A stretch of DNA of 64,000 bases from Pontederia crassipes. Lineage: Eukaryota; Streptophyta; Magnoliopsida; Commelinales; Pontederiaceae. The notes under the pieces are model-generated. The model made no database searches, was not told the DNA's origin, and was given only the letters and a program-made list of their open reading frames with translations. Location: contig CM060188.1 of NCBI GenBank assembly GCA_030549335.1, forward strand, positions 3,658,001 to 3,722,000, read 5' to 3'. The translations under genes were made by a program, and so were the position numbers. Every line of letters begins with the position of its first letter. The first letter of the stretch is position 1. Shown one piece after another: positions 1-10,580 of this stretch.

Positions 1-332
1 AAAATCGAATTAAATTTGAGAATAAAATTAAAGTTTGATTTTTTATGTAATTTATTTTTATTTTTATTTTTTATGTTATATTCATTATTTTTAATTTTAT
101 TTAAACAGATTATTGCAATAATAAAGTATATTTCTGAACTATTTAAAAAAATTAATAAAACTTTGGATAAAACTTAGACAAGGATCGAAGCAAAGGGATA
201 TAAGTTCAAGGGTTAAAATTAAGTGATTTTTTCTAACACCCTTAAATCATAATTTTTTTGCATGTAATCTCATACGGTAAACTTACCAATTTGAGTCATT
301 ACCTTATTCCACACTTTGGTCCTTTTATTAAT
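1..332. other. AT-rich intergenic DNA
   Basis: AT-rich sequence with short homopolymer runs. I see no coding potential, RNA gene or clear repeat in it. Confidence 0.5.
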
Positions 333-666
333 TAGGGGTGTTTATTTGACCCGACCCAACCCGACCCACCCGACTTTGATCGGGTCGGGTCGGGCCAACA
401 TTTATTTAATATAAAAATATGATATAATATTTATTTTAAAAGCATAAAATAATTTATTAAACATTTATATATTGTTTTACACATTTAAAATATTTTATTT
501 TAATATTTTTTAGTTTTTTAGTATAAAATATAGGTTGAAAACTAAAAAAATAAAAAAATTGGATCTTGGGGGTCGACCATGAATCCGACCCGACCCAAAC
601 TGATTTGGGTCGGGTCGGATCGAATCATCAGATTTGCGGGTCGATCCGACCCACTGAAAACTCCTA
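333..666 (+). mobile_element. hAT-like MITE, copy A
   Basis: A non-autonomous element of about 330 bp that opens with TAGGGGTGTTTATTTGACCC and closes with a complementary ACTCCTA end. Both ends carry runs of GGGTCGGGTCGG or its complement, and the middle is AT-rich, including an AGCATAAAATAA stretch shared with copies at 4.4, 14.7 and 19.3 kb. There is no coding capacity. The best-preserved copy (14.7 kb) has an 8-bp target duplication, which is the reason for calling the family hAT-like. No clean target duplication is visible around this copy. Confidence 0.6.
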
Positions 667-1279
667 ATTAATCTCATCCACAATTCTGTTAAATGATTCT
701 TTGATAATTGTGAAATATCAGTTCTACACTTAATCCCTTATTACAATAAAATATCTAAAAATTTGAATTTTACTAATTCAAAATATTCTGCTCATGATTT
801 TTTAAAAAGTATTTCTTATTTAGAGCAGTAGTGGTAAATGTGACTTTTCATGATTACTAAAAAATAAGTTACAAAATTTTGGATGAAACTTAAGGGGAGA
901 ATCTAAATATGAAATCAACATAAGTTCAAGAATTAAAATTTATAAATTAAGATTAAATATGAAAGAACTTATATCTCAAGGAGTGTGAAAGGAGATAGTC
1001 CGTAAAAAATTATAAGCTTACTTTAAGATTACATAAGGAAGCGGATTATAATTAAGTGGATGCTAAAGAACATAACTATATTTTATGGCAGATAGAAGAA
1101 GACATTATTTATACGGGAACAAAGAATTTGCAGAAAAAATTCACTTTATAATTGGTGTACACCTAGATACGCTATTTATAAAATGATTAAATTTATATGC
1201 GAACCAAATATTTATCGATTCGGTGTGAAATCTATTCATAATAACTTATTATTAAATTTAATGTAGTGATTTTGTTTAG
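667..1279. other. AT-rich intergenic DNA
   Basis: No gene-like reading frame. AT-rich sequence between copy A of the hAT-like MITE and the truncated LTR at 1280. I see nothing recognisable in it. Confidence 0.4.
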
Positions 1280-1443
1280 TATTTATAGGCAACCAAATAC
1301 CTTATAATATATTGGCTCTCATATTCTATTGGTGAAACATGATGCTGCCCCATCATTTTTACACCTAGTTTTTACTGTTGTTAATTAATTTGACATTACT
1401 AGTTTTTTCTAGATAGTGTAGTTGATGCAGGTTAATTCTAACA
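1280..1443 (-). repeat. Truncated 3' LTR of the Copia-like element
   Basis: About 160 bp homologous to the first third of the LTR at 4904-5348, in the same orientation. They share the GGCTCTCATAT block, the TGCCCCAT block and TTAATTAATTTGA. The copy ends at the TATAAAT box, so R and U5 are missing. Confidence 0.7.
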
Positions 1444-1482
1444 CTCCCCCTAAGCATAAACTCTTATTCTCCTTATATTAAG

Positions 1483-3725
1483 TGATGCATGCATTTTACA
1501 ACATATAATTAAACTTGCATTTAGGCTTATTTCGTGTAATTTGCTCATAGCATCTCTTTCTACACTTATTCGTATGAATTCTTTGAAAGTAATCATCTAC
1601 TTTAGTTGGCTGATTTTGCAGGAATTATGGATAAAAGGGGCGGAGAATCGAAAGAAAAGAAAAATAACGCAAAACAAAGTCCTAACAGCTATTGAAAATA
1701 TGAATCAACTTCCTTCACAGACCTTTATGAATTTATAACGGCCGTGAGAGGTGCACTCACGCCCCCGTACTCCGTCGCTCACGATGCTCACAGAAGAAGC
1801 CGCAAAGAAGAAACGAATCTCACGGGCCGTGAATCATATATGGCTGTGAGACATAAACTCACGCCTCAAACACCCGACTTCATGACTCTGGCAGAAGCAG
1901 AAGAGAGATTTCACGGATCGTGAAGCACCCTTCATGACCATGAAGACCGAGCCTCACACCGTTCGTAGAGCATCACAGTTCAATCAGGTAACTTATGAGC
2001 CGTGACAGATAATTTATGGTCATTACATCCGGATCTTCATGGATCACGCAGAACTCACGGCTCTTACATCAACCAAGTCTTTGACGAATTAGCGGTCCGT
2101 GAGAGAAGCCTAACGGGTCGTTACACATTTTTCGCATTCTATCGCCGGCCGTCATTTTGTTTTCACAAACATCACAGAAACTTTGGAATCGACAAACCAT
2201 CGATTAATGGGTCGTGATAAAGCTTTAACGGGTCATTAGTCGTCAAAGAAACTACAAGGCAAATATTTAATGGGTCGTCACAAGTGATTCACGGATATTA
2301 TAGAACAATCAGCGTTTCAGAATCAATGATTCACGGGCTGTTAAAATACAGTTACGGGCCATGAAACGCATAAGTTGTGCAAGCGAAGGAAAAATCGCCC
2401 GAATCACGGCCGTGAGAACTTTCTCACGCCCCGTGAAGAATAGGAAAAATTTGACTCCAACTCTGATTTGGCCGTTAACACTATTGCAGGGGCGTGACAG
2501 ACACCTAAATCAACACAAAAATATATTTTCGAAAGAATTCTTAATGCACAAGGATTCCAACTCCTACCATATGTCCTTAAGATCAATTGAAAACTAATTA
2601 GGACAGAAATCTCATAATTTTACAAGGCAAAAATTCTCAGACTCAATGAGACTCTGAATTTACTTTAATTTACATGAAAAATATTTTTGTTTATTCCCTA
2701 GCCGCTTGGAAACCGGAGACCCTATAAAAGAGAATTTTGCAGACATAATTAATCTTGCTAGGGCCTGCAACCTATTCTTCAAATCCAAAAACGTGAGAAG
2801 ACTCTGAAGGCTTGCTGAGAAGACTTTGGCTCGATCGGCTCTAGACGAGAGTTCAGCCGCAATTCATCGGTGATACTCGAAGAGTGTTATCTGTTCTATT
2901 TTATGTTGGGATGATATTAAATCTATTAAATCTTTAGTTTTGTTGTAGTTTAAAGATTACTTTAGTGCTTAGTTCTTAATTTAGTTTTATTGTTATAGGT
3001 TTATACTTTTATTGTTAAAAGGCAGACTCGTAGACCTCTGTTTCATGAAATAAAGTTAGTTTTTTATTATTATATATGCTGCTTCTAATGCTTTTCGGAG
3101 ATCGATTGTTATCCTAATTTGACTACTATCCTGGTGGGAATTGTCATCCTAAGTTTGCATGACAACTCTGGAATTGATTTAAGATTTAGATATCAAAGCA
3201 TTATATAACATAGTCGTATGATCCTTGATGGAACTACGTATTGTGCGGTCTATTGAACACTACCATTATATGGGTATCGATAGTCTAGAATCTGCAATCT
3301 AATGTGTCTCAAAATCTATTTTATTTAATCATGATCTTAGATAGAATAATTATATTGAATCTGAAATTGAGATAGTTTGATTTGTTCTGGTAGGAAATCG
3401 ATGCCTGGAGTAGATTCTAATCCGTCAACTAAAACAACTTAACATTTCTAAGACTATTAGTTTGTCTGTTTTAAGATATATCATCCTAAGGACTTATGCA
3501 TTGGTAGTTTAATTTTCTTTATTTTTTTCTTTTTATCTTTTTATATTACTGTATGTTTACTTTCTGCACAACTTTTATCTCAAAATCCTATGTCGTCTCC
3601 TATTAGCCTCTGAGATTTGATAGAGAAGTAAATTAATTCCTCGTGCGATCGATAACCTATACTTTTCACTTTATTACTTGAGAGATTAGTGCACTTGTTA
3701 GCTACTGTTATCAATTTTCGCATCA
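1483..3725 (+). mobile_element. Solo LTR, 2.24 kb, gypsy-like
   Basis: The segment begins TGATGCATGC and ends TTTTCGCATCA, giving TGATG/CATCA terminal inverted repeats. It is flanked on both sides by the 5-bp direct repeat TTAAG (1478-1482 and 3726-3730), the expected target duplication of an LTR element. A TATA box (CCTATAAAAG) lies at 2721-2730. There is no internal coding region and no second LTR, so it is a solo LTR left by LTR-LTR recombination. A stretch rich in CACGG/CCGTGA half-palindromes fills 1740-2480. The great length suggests a Ty3/gypsy family, but nothing in the sequence proves that. A homologous LTR starts at 63731. Confidence 0.75.
2721..2730 (+). promoter_or_regulatory. TATA box of the solo LTR
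   Basis: CCTATAAAAG lies about 1.24 kb into the LTR, where a U3 promoter is expected, followed by a leader-like stretch. Confidence 0.45.
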
Positions 3726-4391
3726 TTAAGTAAATTTTCTTTCTTTATCATAATCATGTTCTTTCCATGAAAAATCTTGAGTAGTCATTTAATCTCCACG
3801 TCATATTGTTGAATCATCATAAAGATACTTCTTCTTTGGCGTCAATACACTTTATTGGCTTGATACTCCATTTGACTAGTGAAGACTATTCTTTTGATTG
3901 ATATTCTTTTGGCACTCATTGACAAAATCTTTTTGAATCTTGTTCTTCAAGAGTAAAACCTTCTAAGCATTCTTCGATTGTTTGCTTCTCTCTCCAATTC
4001 TCTTCTTCGAACTTCTTCCTTGACATCACTTCTTTTTCATGGAGGCTACGTTGATTAGCTTTGTGTGTGAAGTCAAACTCCTTTTTAGAACCTTCATGGT
4101 GACTTGTTGAATGCCCACAATCAACTAAATAAGTATAGTCCCGAACTCAAATACTTCACAATCCCAAATTGCGCACCAGCATAACCTCTCGTACTTTGAT
4201 CTTGCACGACTTCGAACCGGCAAAGTCTCCATGTACTTGATCTTGCAAGACTTTTCACAATCTCAGGTTGTGCACCTGCATGTAGAACCTCTTCGTCGCA
4301 CATTCTCGCACCGACAGAGTATTCGCGTAAATTAATCTTTCAAGACCTTGAACTGGTATAGTTTTCCCACGAGCTCACCTGCTATGATACA

Positions 4392-4892
4392 TAGGGGTGT
4401 TCAACGGGTCGGGTCGATCCACGAACTCGACAACCCAACCTGACCTAAACCAATTTGAGTCAGGTCGGACCGATCCGACCCCGACCCATCGGGTCGAGTA
4501 CGGATTGGAATTTTTCGACCTGAGTCAACCCGACCTGACCCGAAGACCTATTTTTTTTATTTTTTATTTTTTAGCTTATATTATGTATAAAAAATATTTA
4601 AATTAAATATGTAAAATAATGTTTAAATGTTGAATAAGTTATTTTATGTTTTTAAATAAATATTATATACTTTTATATTAAATAATAGATAAGATAAGAA
4701 AAAATTTAAAAAAAAGAAAAAAATGGTGGTCGGGTAACCCGACCACTCGACTCAATCCAACCCGATCCGAACCGGGTCGAGTTGGATCGAATCCTGCCTT
4801 CAAAAGTGGGGTGACCCGACCTGATCAAAATCAGGCGGGTCGGATCGGATCCGGAGTCAGGTCGGGTCAAACCTGACCCATGAACACTCTTA
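4392..4892 (-). mobile_element. hAT-like MITE, copy B, inserted in a retrotransposon PBS
   Basis: It starts TAGGGGTGTTCA and ends TGAACACTCTTA, with GGGTC-rich sub-ends and an AT-rich core inverted relative to copies A and C. It is flanked by ATGATACA (4384-4391) and ATGATATC (4893-4900), an 8-bp target duplication with two mismatches. Removing the element restores a continuous LTR/PBS junction of the surrounding Copia-like element. It has no coding capacity. Confidence 0.7.
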
Positions 4893-4903
4893 ATGATATC
4901 ACT

Positions 4904-5348
4904 TGTAGAAATTTTGATAAACAAAATCAACTACTAAATGATACTTATATTAATACATAATAATAATGCAACACTTGCTTGCACTCACTCACTACTTGTG
5001 CATGTATGACATACCACTCACTCACACTCACGCCCTAAACAACTAGAGCACTCATACACCTCACTCCACAAGACCTCACTCACCCAAGCAACCACTCTTC
5101 ACTTACTACATGTACGAGCTCTCCTTCACTTCCCTACAATAGACACTTCACTTGATGATACGAGATGGCACCATGTATACCTATTTATAGGCAACAAAAT
5201 ACCTTGTTATCTATCGGCTCTCATATCCTATTGGCTTGCAAAACAAGATGTTGCCCCATGATGTTTACCCCTAGTTTTTACCGTCGTTAATTAATTTGAT
5301 ATTACTAATATTTTCTAAATAATATAGTTGATGCTTAATACTTCAACA
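4904..5348 (-). repeat. 5' LTR of the Copia-like element
   Basis: A 445-bp segment that reads TGTTGAAGTATT... to ...AATTTCTACA on the minus strand. It contains a TATA box (CTATAAATAG, near 5185-5195). The PBS follows directly on its 3' side. Its start lies inside a codon of the DUF868 reading frame. Confidence 0.7.
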
Positions 5349-5845
5349 TCCTTCTCCTTCTCCCTCACCCCAAGCTCAATCGTGATCTTGTGTTCCTTAT
5401 CCTCAAACTGTGCCCTCGTCCTATAGCTCCTACGGCCCCTGGAGTTGCTGAGCACAACGTGGTCCTGCCCTGAGGTCAGGAGCAGCTTCACGAACAAGGT
5501 TGGCGGCCGCTTTGCCTTGGTCTTCCTGAACGCCTCATTCGCGAGGTCTCCGATGACGAGGAGCATCTCACCGTCGATGTTGACGACAACAAAGAACTCG
5601 GACGACGACTCAAGTCTGCCGCAAGCTGGGAATCTTGCCCTCATTGGATCCCAAGCGATTTCCATGGACCAGTGCTGACTATGCTTTTAGAAGACCCACG
5701 GCCTGACTTGGAAGCAGAGGTGTGGCTCCTCGTCCTCGTCGACCGTGGCCAGCATCCCACCTTGGAGTCGGAGATCGACGCGAAGGGAGAGCCCGAAGAT
5801 GGTGCGCGATTAGGTGAGCACGATGAGGCCGAGGTGCATTCTCAT
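5349..5845 (-). pseudogene. DUF868-family gene fragment, broken
   Basis: The minus-strand translation resembles the plant DUF868 family, whose function is unknown. The visible order is a LGLIVLT-x-SRTIFGLSLRVDL segment, then PHLCFQVRPWVF, then MEIAWDPMRARF and the hallmark block SSEFFVVVNIDGEMLLVIGDL. After that come RRSYRTRAQFEDKEHKITIE and the end of homology. Two in-frame TAA codons (5810-5812 and 5687-5689) stand where I recall the family having conserved tryptophans. The 3' part of the gene is lost because a Copia-like LTR begins inside a codon at 5348. The last residues of the open frame (VEVLSINYII) are LTR sequence. The upstream start is unclear; an ATG at 5845 is the first in frame before LGLIVLT. 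It is GC-rich like the genuine genes nearby, so it was probably once functional. The family call is by motif memory only. Confidence 0.65.
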
Positions 5846-5929
5846 CGACCACCGGCGCGCGCTGAGGTGCACCCAAGCTCTTTAGTATCCTTTGCCTATG
5901 TACGGAGGGCTGGCTTAAAAGAAATATGA

Positions 5930-6289
5930 AACTTCAAATGTAAACCTAAAAATGGGACAATTAATTAAAATTTAAATCAGAAATAGGCGGTTAAAACCTG
6001 TCATTGTGGTTGAACACTACTTATTCTGGCGTTTGAATGGCTTCAAATTCCAACGTTCTTGGTATATTGTTTTGCTTCACAAATCACGAGTCGGTCGTCT
6101 TGCGAAGTTCCCTATCTATTGCACATTCATTAAGCGAAGCTTCTTAAGACACGCCAACCAGAAGAAGTAGATAATTCCATGAAATTTCTTAATGAGCTGA
6201 ACCATGATTTCGACATGCGTCCGCTCACAAGACCAACTGCTCTGAGTTAAATATTTTCTGTTGGATTTGTTTTCAGTCTGAACATATTG

Positions 6290-6355
<66 letters not shown>

Positions 6356-7040
6356 GTACATGGAAAAAGCATTGAAATTTTGAGTATTAACATTGAGACG
6401 AATCTTGTCTATAACAAACGCTGACAGATACCAAATGATCTTGTTTCATCAAAGGGACTTTGATTTGCATAGTACTGGAATCACATGCCTTCTGAGTTGG
6501 TAGCAAATTGTTTTCATAATTTTGAGTGCACAAACAACAACCATGATAGCTTCGAAGTTTGGTTTCATACTCACTAGCTCTTTCGTTTTCTACTCCTACA
6601 TTTGATCCTATTAATGTTAAGTGCACCAACGAATGTAATGGCTCAAGAAGTCAGATTGTGCCCAGAACGCTCGGATTTTTTTATGAACTGGATATGATAT
6701 GAGAAGAAGATCAAGTTGGCATCCCTCAAAGAGACAACTCAGGGCTGCTCTGTTCCTCTCTTCTCTGTAATTTTTTTTAGACAGAGAGGCAATGAACAGC
6801 TAATTATTGTCGGACCAGTCAACTGCAGACATGAATGCACGCAGCTCCAAATGCACCTGGAAGCGTCGACACCAACTATTTGCTCAGAAGTTGACATTGC
6901 CATATAGAGATGATATCATTAGTTTTTGTGCAATATGATTATTCTAAGTACTCGCTAATCCAAAAGAAGAACCATTCTGATTATTCCGCAAGTACAGAGG
7001 TGCACTTAATAAACAGCATAATTGACTTGGATTAGTTAGT
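5930..7040. other. Intergenic and distal upstream DNA of the first PHT1 gene
   Basis: No credible reading frame. It holds a (CT)n microsatellite at 6292-6352. TTGAC cores (possible WRKY sites) lie near 6890 and 7022, but they are too short to be meaningful alone. Confidence 0.4.
6292..6352. repeat. (CT)n microsatellite
   Basis: About 30 uninterrupted CT units. It lies 0.7 kb upstream of the PHT1 core promoter. Confidence 0.95.
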
Positions 7041-7044
7041 GGAA

Positions 7045-7052
7045 GCATATTC
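7045..7052. promoter_or_regulatory. P1BS element (PHR binding site) of the first PHT1 gene
   Basis: GCATATTC matches the P1BS consensus GNATATNC, the site bound by PHR1/PHR2 MYB-CC factors in phosphate-starvation genes. It ends 17 bp upstream of the TATA box, in proximal promoter position. Confidence 0.75.
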
Positions 7053-7069
7053 CTGGTAGGCTCCGTAAC

Positions 7070-7077
7070 TATAAATT
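7070..7077 (+). promoter_or_regulatory. TATA box of the first PHT1 gene
   Basis: TATAAATT sits about 75 bp upstream of the proposed leader intron donor. This would put the transcription start near 7100. Confidence 0.65.
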
Positions 7078-7152
7078 TGGCCCCAACCTGCATGAAACTG
7101 GGCAACCAAGCAGTGGTAGTATTATCTCCTCTTCCTGCATCCCTCTCCCGAG

Positions 7153-7441
7153 GTAAGTAATACTCAGAGTTCCATATGCTATCTGCACAAACTCTAGAAA
7201 CAAAAAAGGAATGCTCTTATTTATGTTTCAGCCCCTTAATTCCATCATTATATTATTACACGTATAAAGTTTCTTTTTTCTAGTTTCTAATCTGTTTATT
7301 GGTTAGAGCTTAGAAGGTTGAATAATGCTAAAAACAAAAACATTAAGTTGCAGAAGGTAATCAACATATATAGATACTTTCGTAGATTATCATGAACCAT
7401 GCATGAGCACTGACTTACGTACGTATGCATTTATCATGTAG
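7153..7441 (+). other. Proposed 5' leader intron of the first PHT1 gene
   Basis: The donor is strong (CCCGAG/GTAAGTAA at 7152/7153). Acceptor AGs lie at 7441 and 7449, a few bases before the ATG at 7455. The intervening sequence is AT-rich like an intron. Leader introns are common in PHT1 genes, and the paralogue at 12.2-12.9 kb shows the same layout. The exact acceptor is uncertain. Confidence 0.55.
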
Positions 7442-7454
7442 CCGGACAGCAAAA

Positions 7455-9026
7455 ATGGCTGAGGAAAATCTGAGGGTGTTGAACGCCCTCGATGTCGCAA
7501 GGACGCAGTGGTACCACTTCCTGGCCATCGTCATCGCCGGCGCCGGTTTTTTCACGGACGCCTATGACTTGTTCTGCATCTCCCTCCTCACGAAGCTCCT
7601 GGGGCGCATCTACTACTTCGACCCCACCTCCAAGAGCCCCGGCACGCTCCCGCCGAACGTGTCTGCCGCCGTGACTGGAGTGGCGCTCTGCGGCACCCTC
7701 GCCGGCCAGCTCTTCTTCGGGTGGCTCGGCGACAAGCTCGGCCGCAAGTCGGTCTACGGTTTCACCCTCGTTCTCATGGTCACCTGCTCACTCGCGTCCG
7801 GCCTCTCCTTTGGCCATACAGCTAAGGGCGTCATGGCCACCCTCTGCTTCTTCCGCTTCTGGCTCGGCTTTGGCATCGGTGGTGACTACCCTCTCTCGGC
7901 TACCATCATGTCCGAGTACGCGAACAAGAGGACCCGAGGCGCCTTCATTGCCGCCGTCTTCGCCATGCAAGGCTTCGGAATCCTCGCCGGAGGAATCGTC
8001 GCCCTCGTCGTGTCATCCGGCTTCAAGAACAAGTACAAGGCGCCCGCGTACAGTGTTGATCCCCAAGGCTCCACCGTCCCCGAAGCTGACTACGTGTGGC
8101 GCATCGTCCTCATGTTCGGCGCCGTCCCCGCGGCCCTCACCTTCTACTGGCGGATGCAGATGCCCGAGACGGCACGTTACACCGCCCTCATCGCCAAGAA
8201 CGCCGACCAGGCGGCCAAGGACATGTCCAAGATCCTGCAGGTCGAGCTCAATGAGGACGCCCAGAGGCTCGAGCGGCTGGCCAGGGCCAACAACTTCGGG
8301 CTCTTCTCCAAGAAGTTCTTGCGCCGACATGGCGTTCACCTCCTCGCCACGACTACGACGTGGTTCTTCCTCGACATCGCCTTCTACAGCCAGAACCTGT
8401 TCCAGAAGGACATCTTTAGCGCAGTCGGTTGGATCCCAAAGGCCGCGACCATGAACGCCATCGAGGAGGTTTACAAAATCGCTCGCGCTCAGACCCTCAT
8501 CGCGCTCTGCGGTACCGTGCCCGGCTACTGGTTCACCGTCGCGTTCATCGAGTACTTGGGTCGCTTCTTTATCCAAATCATGGGTTTCGGCATGATGACG
8601 GCGTTCCTGCTCGGTCTCGCCATCCCGTACCACCACTGGACCACTCCCGGGAACCATGTCGCCTTCGTGGTCATGTACGGGTTCACCTTCTTCTTCGCCA
8701 ACTTCGGACCGAACAGCACCACGTTCGTCGTGCCGGCGGAAATTTTCCCGGCCAGGCTGCGATCGACGTGCCACGGTATCTCGGCGGCCTGCGGCAAGGC
8801 CGGGGCCATCATAGGAGCCTTCGGTTTCCTGTACGCGGCGCAGAGCAAGGACCCTGCGAAGAGAGACAAGGGCTACCCCGCCGGCATTGGAGTGAGGAAC
8901 GCTCTCTTCGTGCTCGTCGCGACCAACGCCGTGGGCTTCCTGTTCACCCTGTTGGTGCCCGAGTCCAAGGGCATGTCCCTCGAGGAGATGGCCCAGGAGA
9001 ACGTAGAGGAGGAGGAGACCGCTTAG
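7455..9026 (+). CDS. PHT1: PHT1-family high-affinity inorganic phosphate transporter
   Basis: A 523-residue H+/phosphate symporter of the major facilitator superfamily, expected in the plasma membrane of root or other phosphate-acquiring cells. The family signature [13 protein letters not shown] is at residues 142-154. The N-terminal [10 protein letters not shown] (31-40) carries the conserved Asp residues, and the [10 protein letters not shown] loop lies after the second or third helix. There are about twelve hydrophobic segments with a long charged central loop (about 200-285), then [21 protein letters not shown] and a C-terminal [11 protein letters not shown]. The coding region is one GC-rich exon. 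I chose the ATG at 7455 ([13 protein letters not shown]) because it aligns with the paralogue; an in-frame ATG 30 bp upstream spans the likely leader splice acceptor. A P1BS box and TATA box precede it, so induction by low phosphate through PHR factors is the natural inference. It faces the paralogue at 10.6-12.2 kb tail to tail. Confidence 0.95.
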   Translation: MAEENLRVLNALDVARTQWYHFLAIVIAGAGFFTDAYDLFCISLLTKLLGRIYYFDPTSKSPGTLPPNVSAAVTGVALCGTLAGQLFFGWLGDKLGRKSVYGFTLVLMVTCSLASGLSFGHTAKGVMATLCFFRFWLGFGIGGDYPLSATIMSEYANKRTRGAFIAAVFAMQGFGILAGGIVALVVSSGFKNKYKAPAYSVDPQGSTVPEADYVWRIVLMFGAVPAALTFYWRMQMPETARYTALIAKNADQAAKDMSKILQVELNEDAQRLERLARANNFGLFSKKFLRRHGVHLLATTTTWFFLDIAFYSQNLFQKDIFSAVGWIPKAATMNAIEEVYKIARAQTLIALCGTVPGYWFTVAFIEYLGRFFIQIMGFGMMTAFLLGLAIPYHHWTTPGNHVAFVVMYGFTFFFANFGPNSTTFVVPAEIFPARLRSTCHGISAACGKAGAIIGAFGFLYAAQSKDPAKRDKGYPAGIGVRNALFVLVATNAVGFLFTLLVPESKGMSLEEMAQENVEEEETA

Positions 9027-10580
9027 AGAGCTAGGATTAATTAATGGTCCGGCGCCTGTTTATGATTTTGCTTTCTCGTTCAAAAATTTGATAATGTTGT
9101 GATGCAGTGCGAATTATTTGTTTGTCCTTTAAGTTTTGAAACCTGCTACCATTCTAAAAGAATATAAGTGATTTAAATGAAATCAGTGATTACTGTTAAT
9201 TAAGATTTGCATATCTCTTAGGTGCAAAATATCAAAGATTCCACAACGTGTGGAACATCAGGAGTTTAATAATTTAATATCTGAAGACAAAGTAATTCAA
9301 AATTTGTTGAGATTTTATTGATGCACTATTAATGGGGTTTATCTAGCCAAGGTTTATTTATCATTAAAACTTGAGAAACTTCCATGAATTGCATTTTTTG
9401 TTTATTAGTCAATTTTCATAAACTGCATCTTTAGGCAGCTGGAAGCCCATACATGGCAGTAGTCAAGTCATTCATTGCCCTCATGACGAGCCTTTAAACA
9501 TGGCTCATGGTGCTGTCAGACTTCAAATGAGATTTCTTTTCATTGACTCGAATAATAGAGCCTAACTGCCAAGTCTTGGCCATCTACTCAGTCTACCCTG
9601 TTAAGAATCGAGTACATAGTACTAGTAGGACACACTACTTGAATCATGGGTCATATTTTTCTCTCTTGCAGCTCCATCGATTTATCTGATTTATACAGCC
9701 GTCAGAGCAATTACATGTTGAGAAGTTGCATAAGATTTTGGAGATCTTGTTAATCTTGATGGTACGCAATGCTTATTTGATCCCATGTTTGTTCTCGAAG
9801 TGGGGGATCTACGACCAACAGTTGATTCAGTCGACTACTAACAAAGTCTGAGACAAATTGTTCAACCACCCCGAAGGTGTCGATATTACATAAAAAAAAG
9901 TTGATTCATACGCAAACGAATGCGAAAGCATAGAACAACGAACACGAGCTTGGCTACAATATTAGGTTTGGAAATTACTGAGTAGTCTATTAATGAAGTC
10001 CACGTCTTCGTTTGGAGTGTAATTATTATGATTGTAACATGAAGGACAGACAAATGTGGGAAGCTTCCGGCTGTCTGGACTTGACCCTGACATTTCTGAA
10101 GCAATACTCACCATAAAATCTCAATGAATTTTCGCAGAGGATTGATACATTTTTTTTTTCTTTCTGAAAGGAAACAAATCGAAGAAAAGTAAAATCGTCT
10201 GAAATTAATCATGCAGCATTTTAACTATAGCTTAGATGTTCAATTAAGATCAAATGCAGTAGTAGCCTTTCAATGGAAACTGATGTAATGTCGGCATGCA
10301 ACAATCCTCACTTCTGTATTGAATTCCTAGTTTAGTTCACTGTTTGCTGCTTGCTTCATAAAAAAAAAGGCAGACATTTCTGATAATTGACAAAACCAAG
10401 TGACGGACAACAGAGAAAACAGAGGAGATGGAATCACGAGCTGCAAATAACGATTCACTATGTGCGTTATCACCTTGTACCCGATGTATATTTGTGGTAC
10501 GTGTGCTTTTCATGGATATAGAGACCACTATACAACTCATAGCAGAGACGTAGCAGTTCTGACTTAAAACCTGTGGAGAC
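9027..10580. other. Intergenic region between the convergent PHT1 genes
   Basis: AT-rich 1.55 kb holding the 3' ends of both transcripts. No gene-like reading frame is present; short frames here have no recognisable composition. No obvious transposon. Confidence 0.5.

Larger units (their letters stand above)
1280..5348 (-). mobile_element. Copia-like LTR retrotransposon remnant, minus orientation, with nested insertions
   Basis: Read on the minus strand, this element has a full 5' LTR (5348 down to 4904), then a primer-binding site resembling the initiator-Met tRNA type (GTGATATCATAGC, usual form TGGTATCAGAGC). A gag-like or untranslated region without a long reading frame follows, then a purine tract (GCTTAGGGGGAG, 1455-1444), then the first part of a 3' LTR (1443-1280). 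The two LTRs align from their TGTT starts to the TATAAAT region, where the 3' copy is cut off. No pol domain survives, so it is either a non-autonomous element or heavily deleted. Two later insertions interrupt it: a solo LTR at 1483-3725 and a hAT-like MITE at 4392-4892. Its right end lies inside the DUF868 pseudogene. The Copia assignment rests only on the PBS and LTR style. Confidence 0.65.

Noticed and set aside
6116-6361. Open frame with an Arg-Glu repeat
   Set aside because: Translation of the CT microsatellite.
8013-8774. Long antisense frame of about 250 codons over the first PHT1 gene
   Set aside because: It is the complement of a GC-rich, GC3-biased coding exon; composition is not protein-like and the PHT1 frame is unambiguous.
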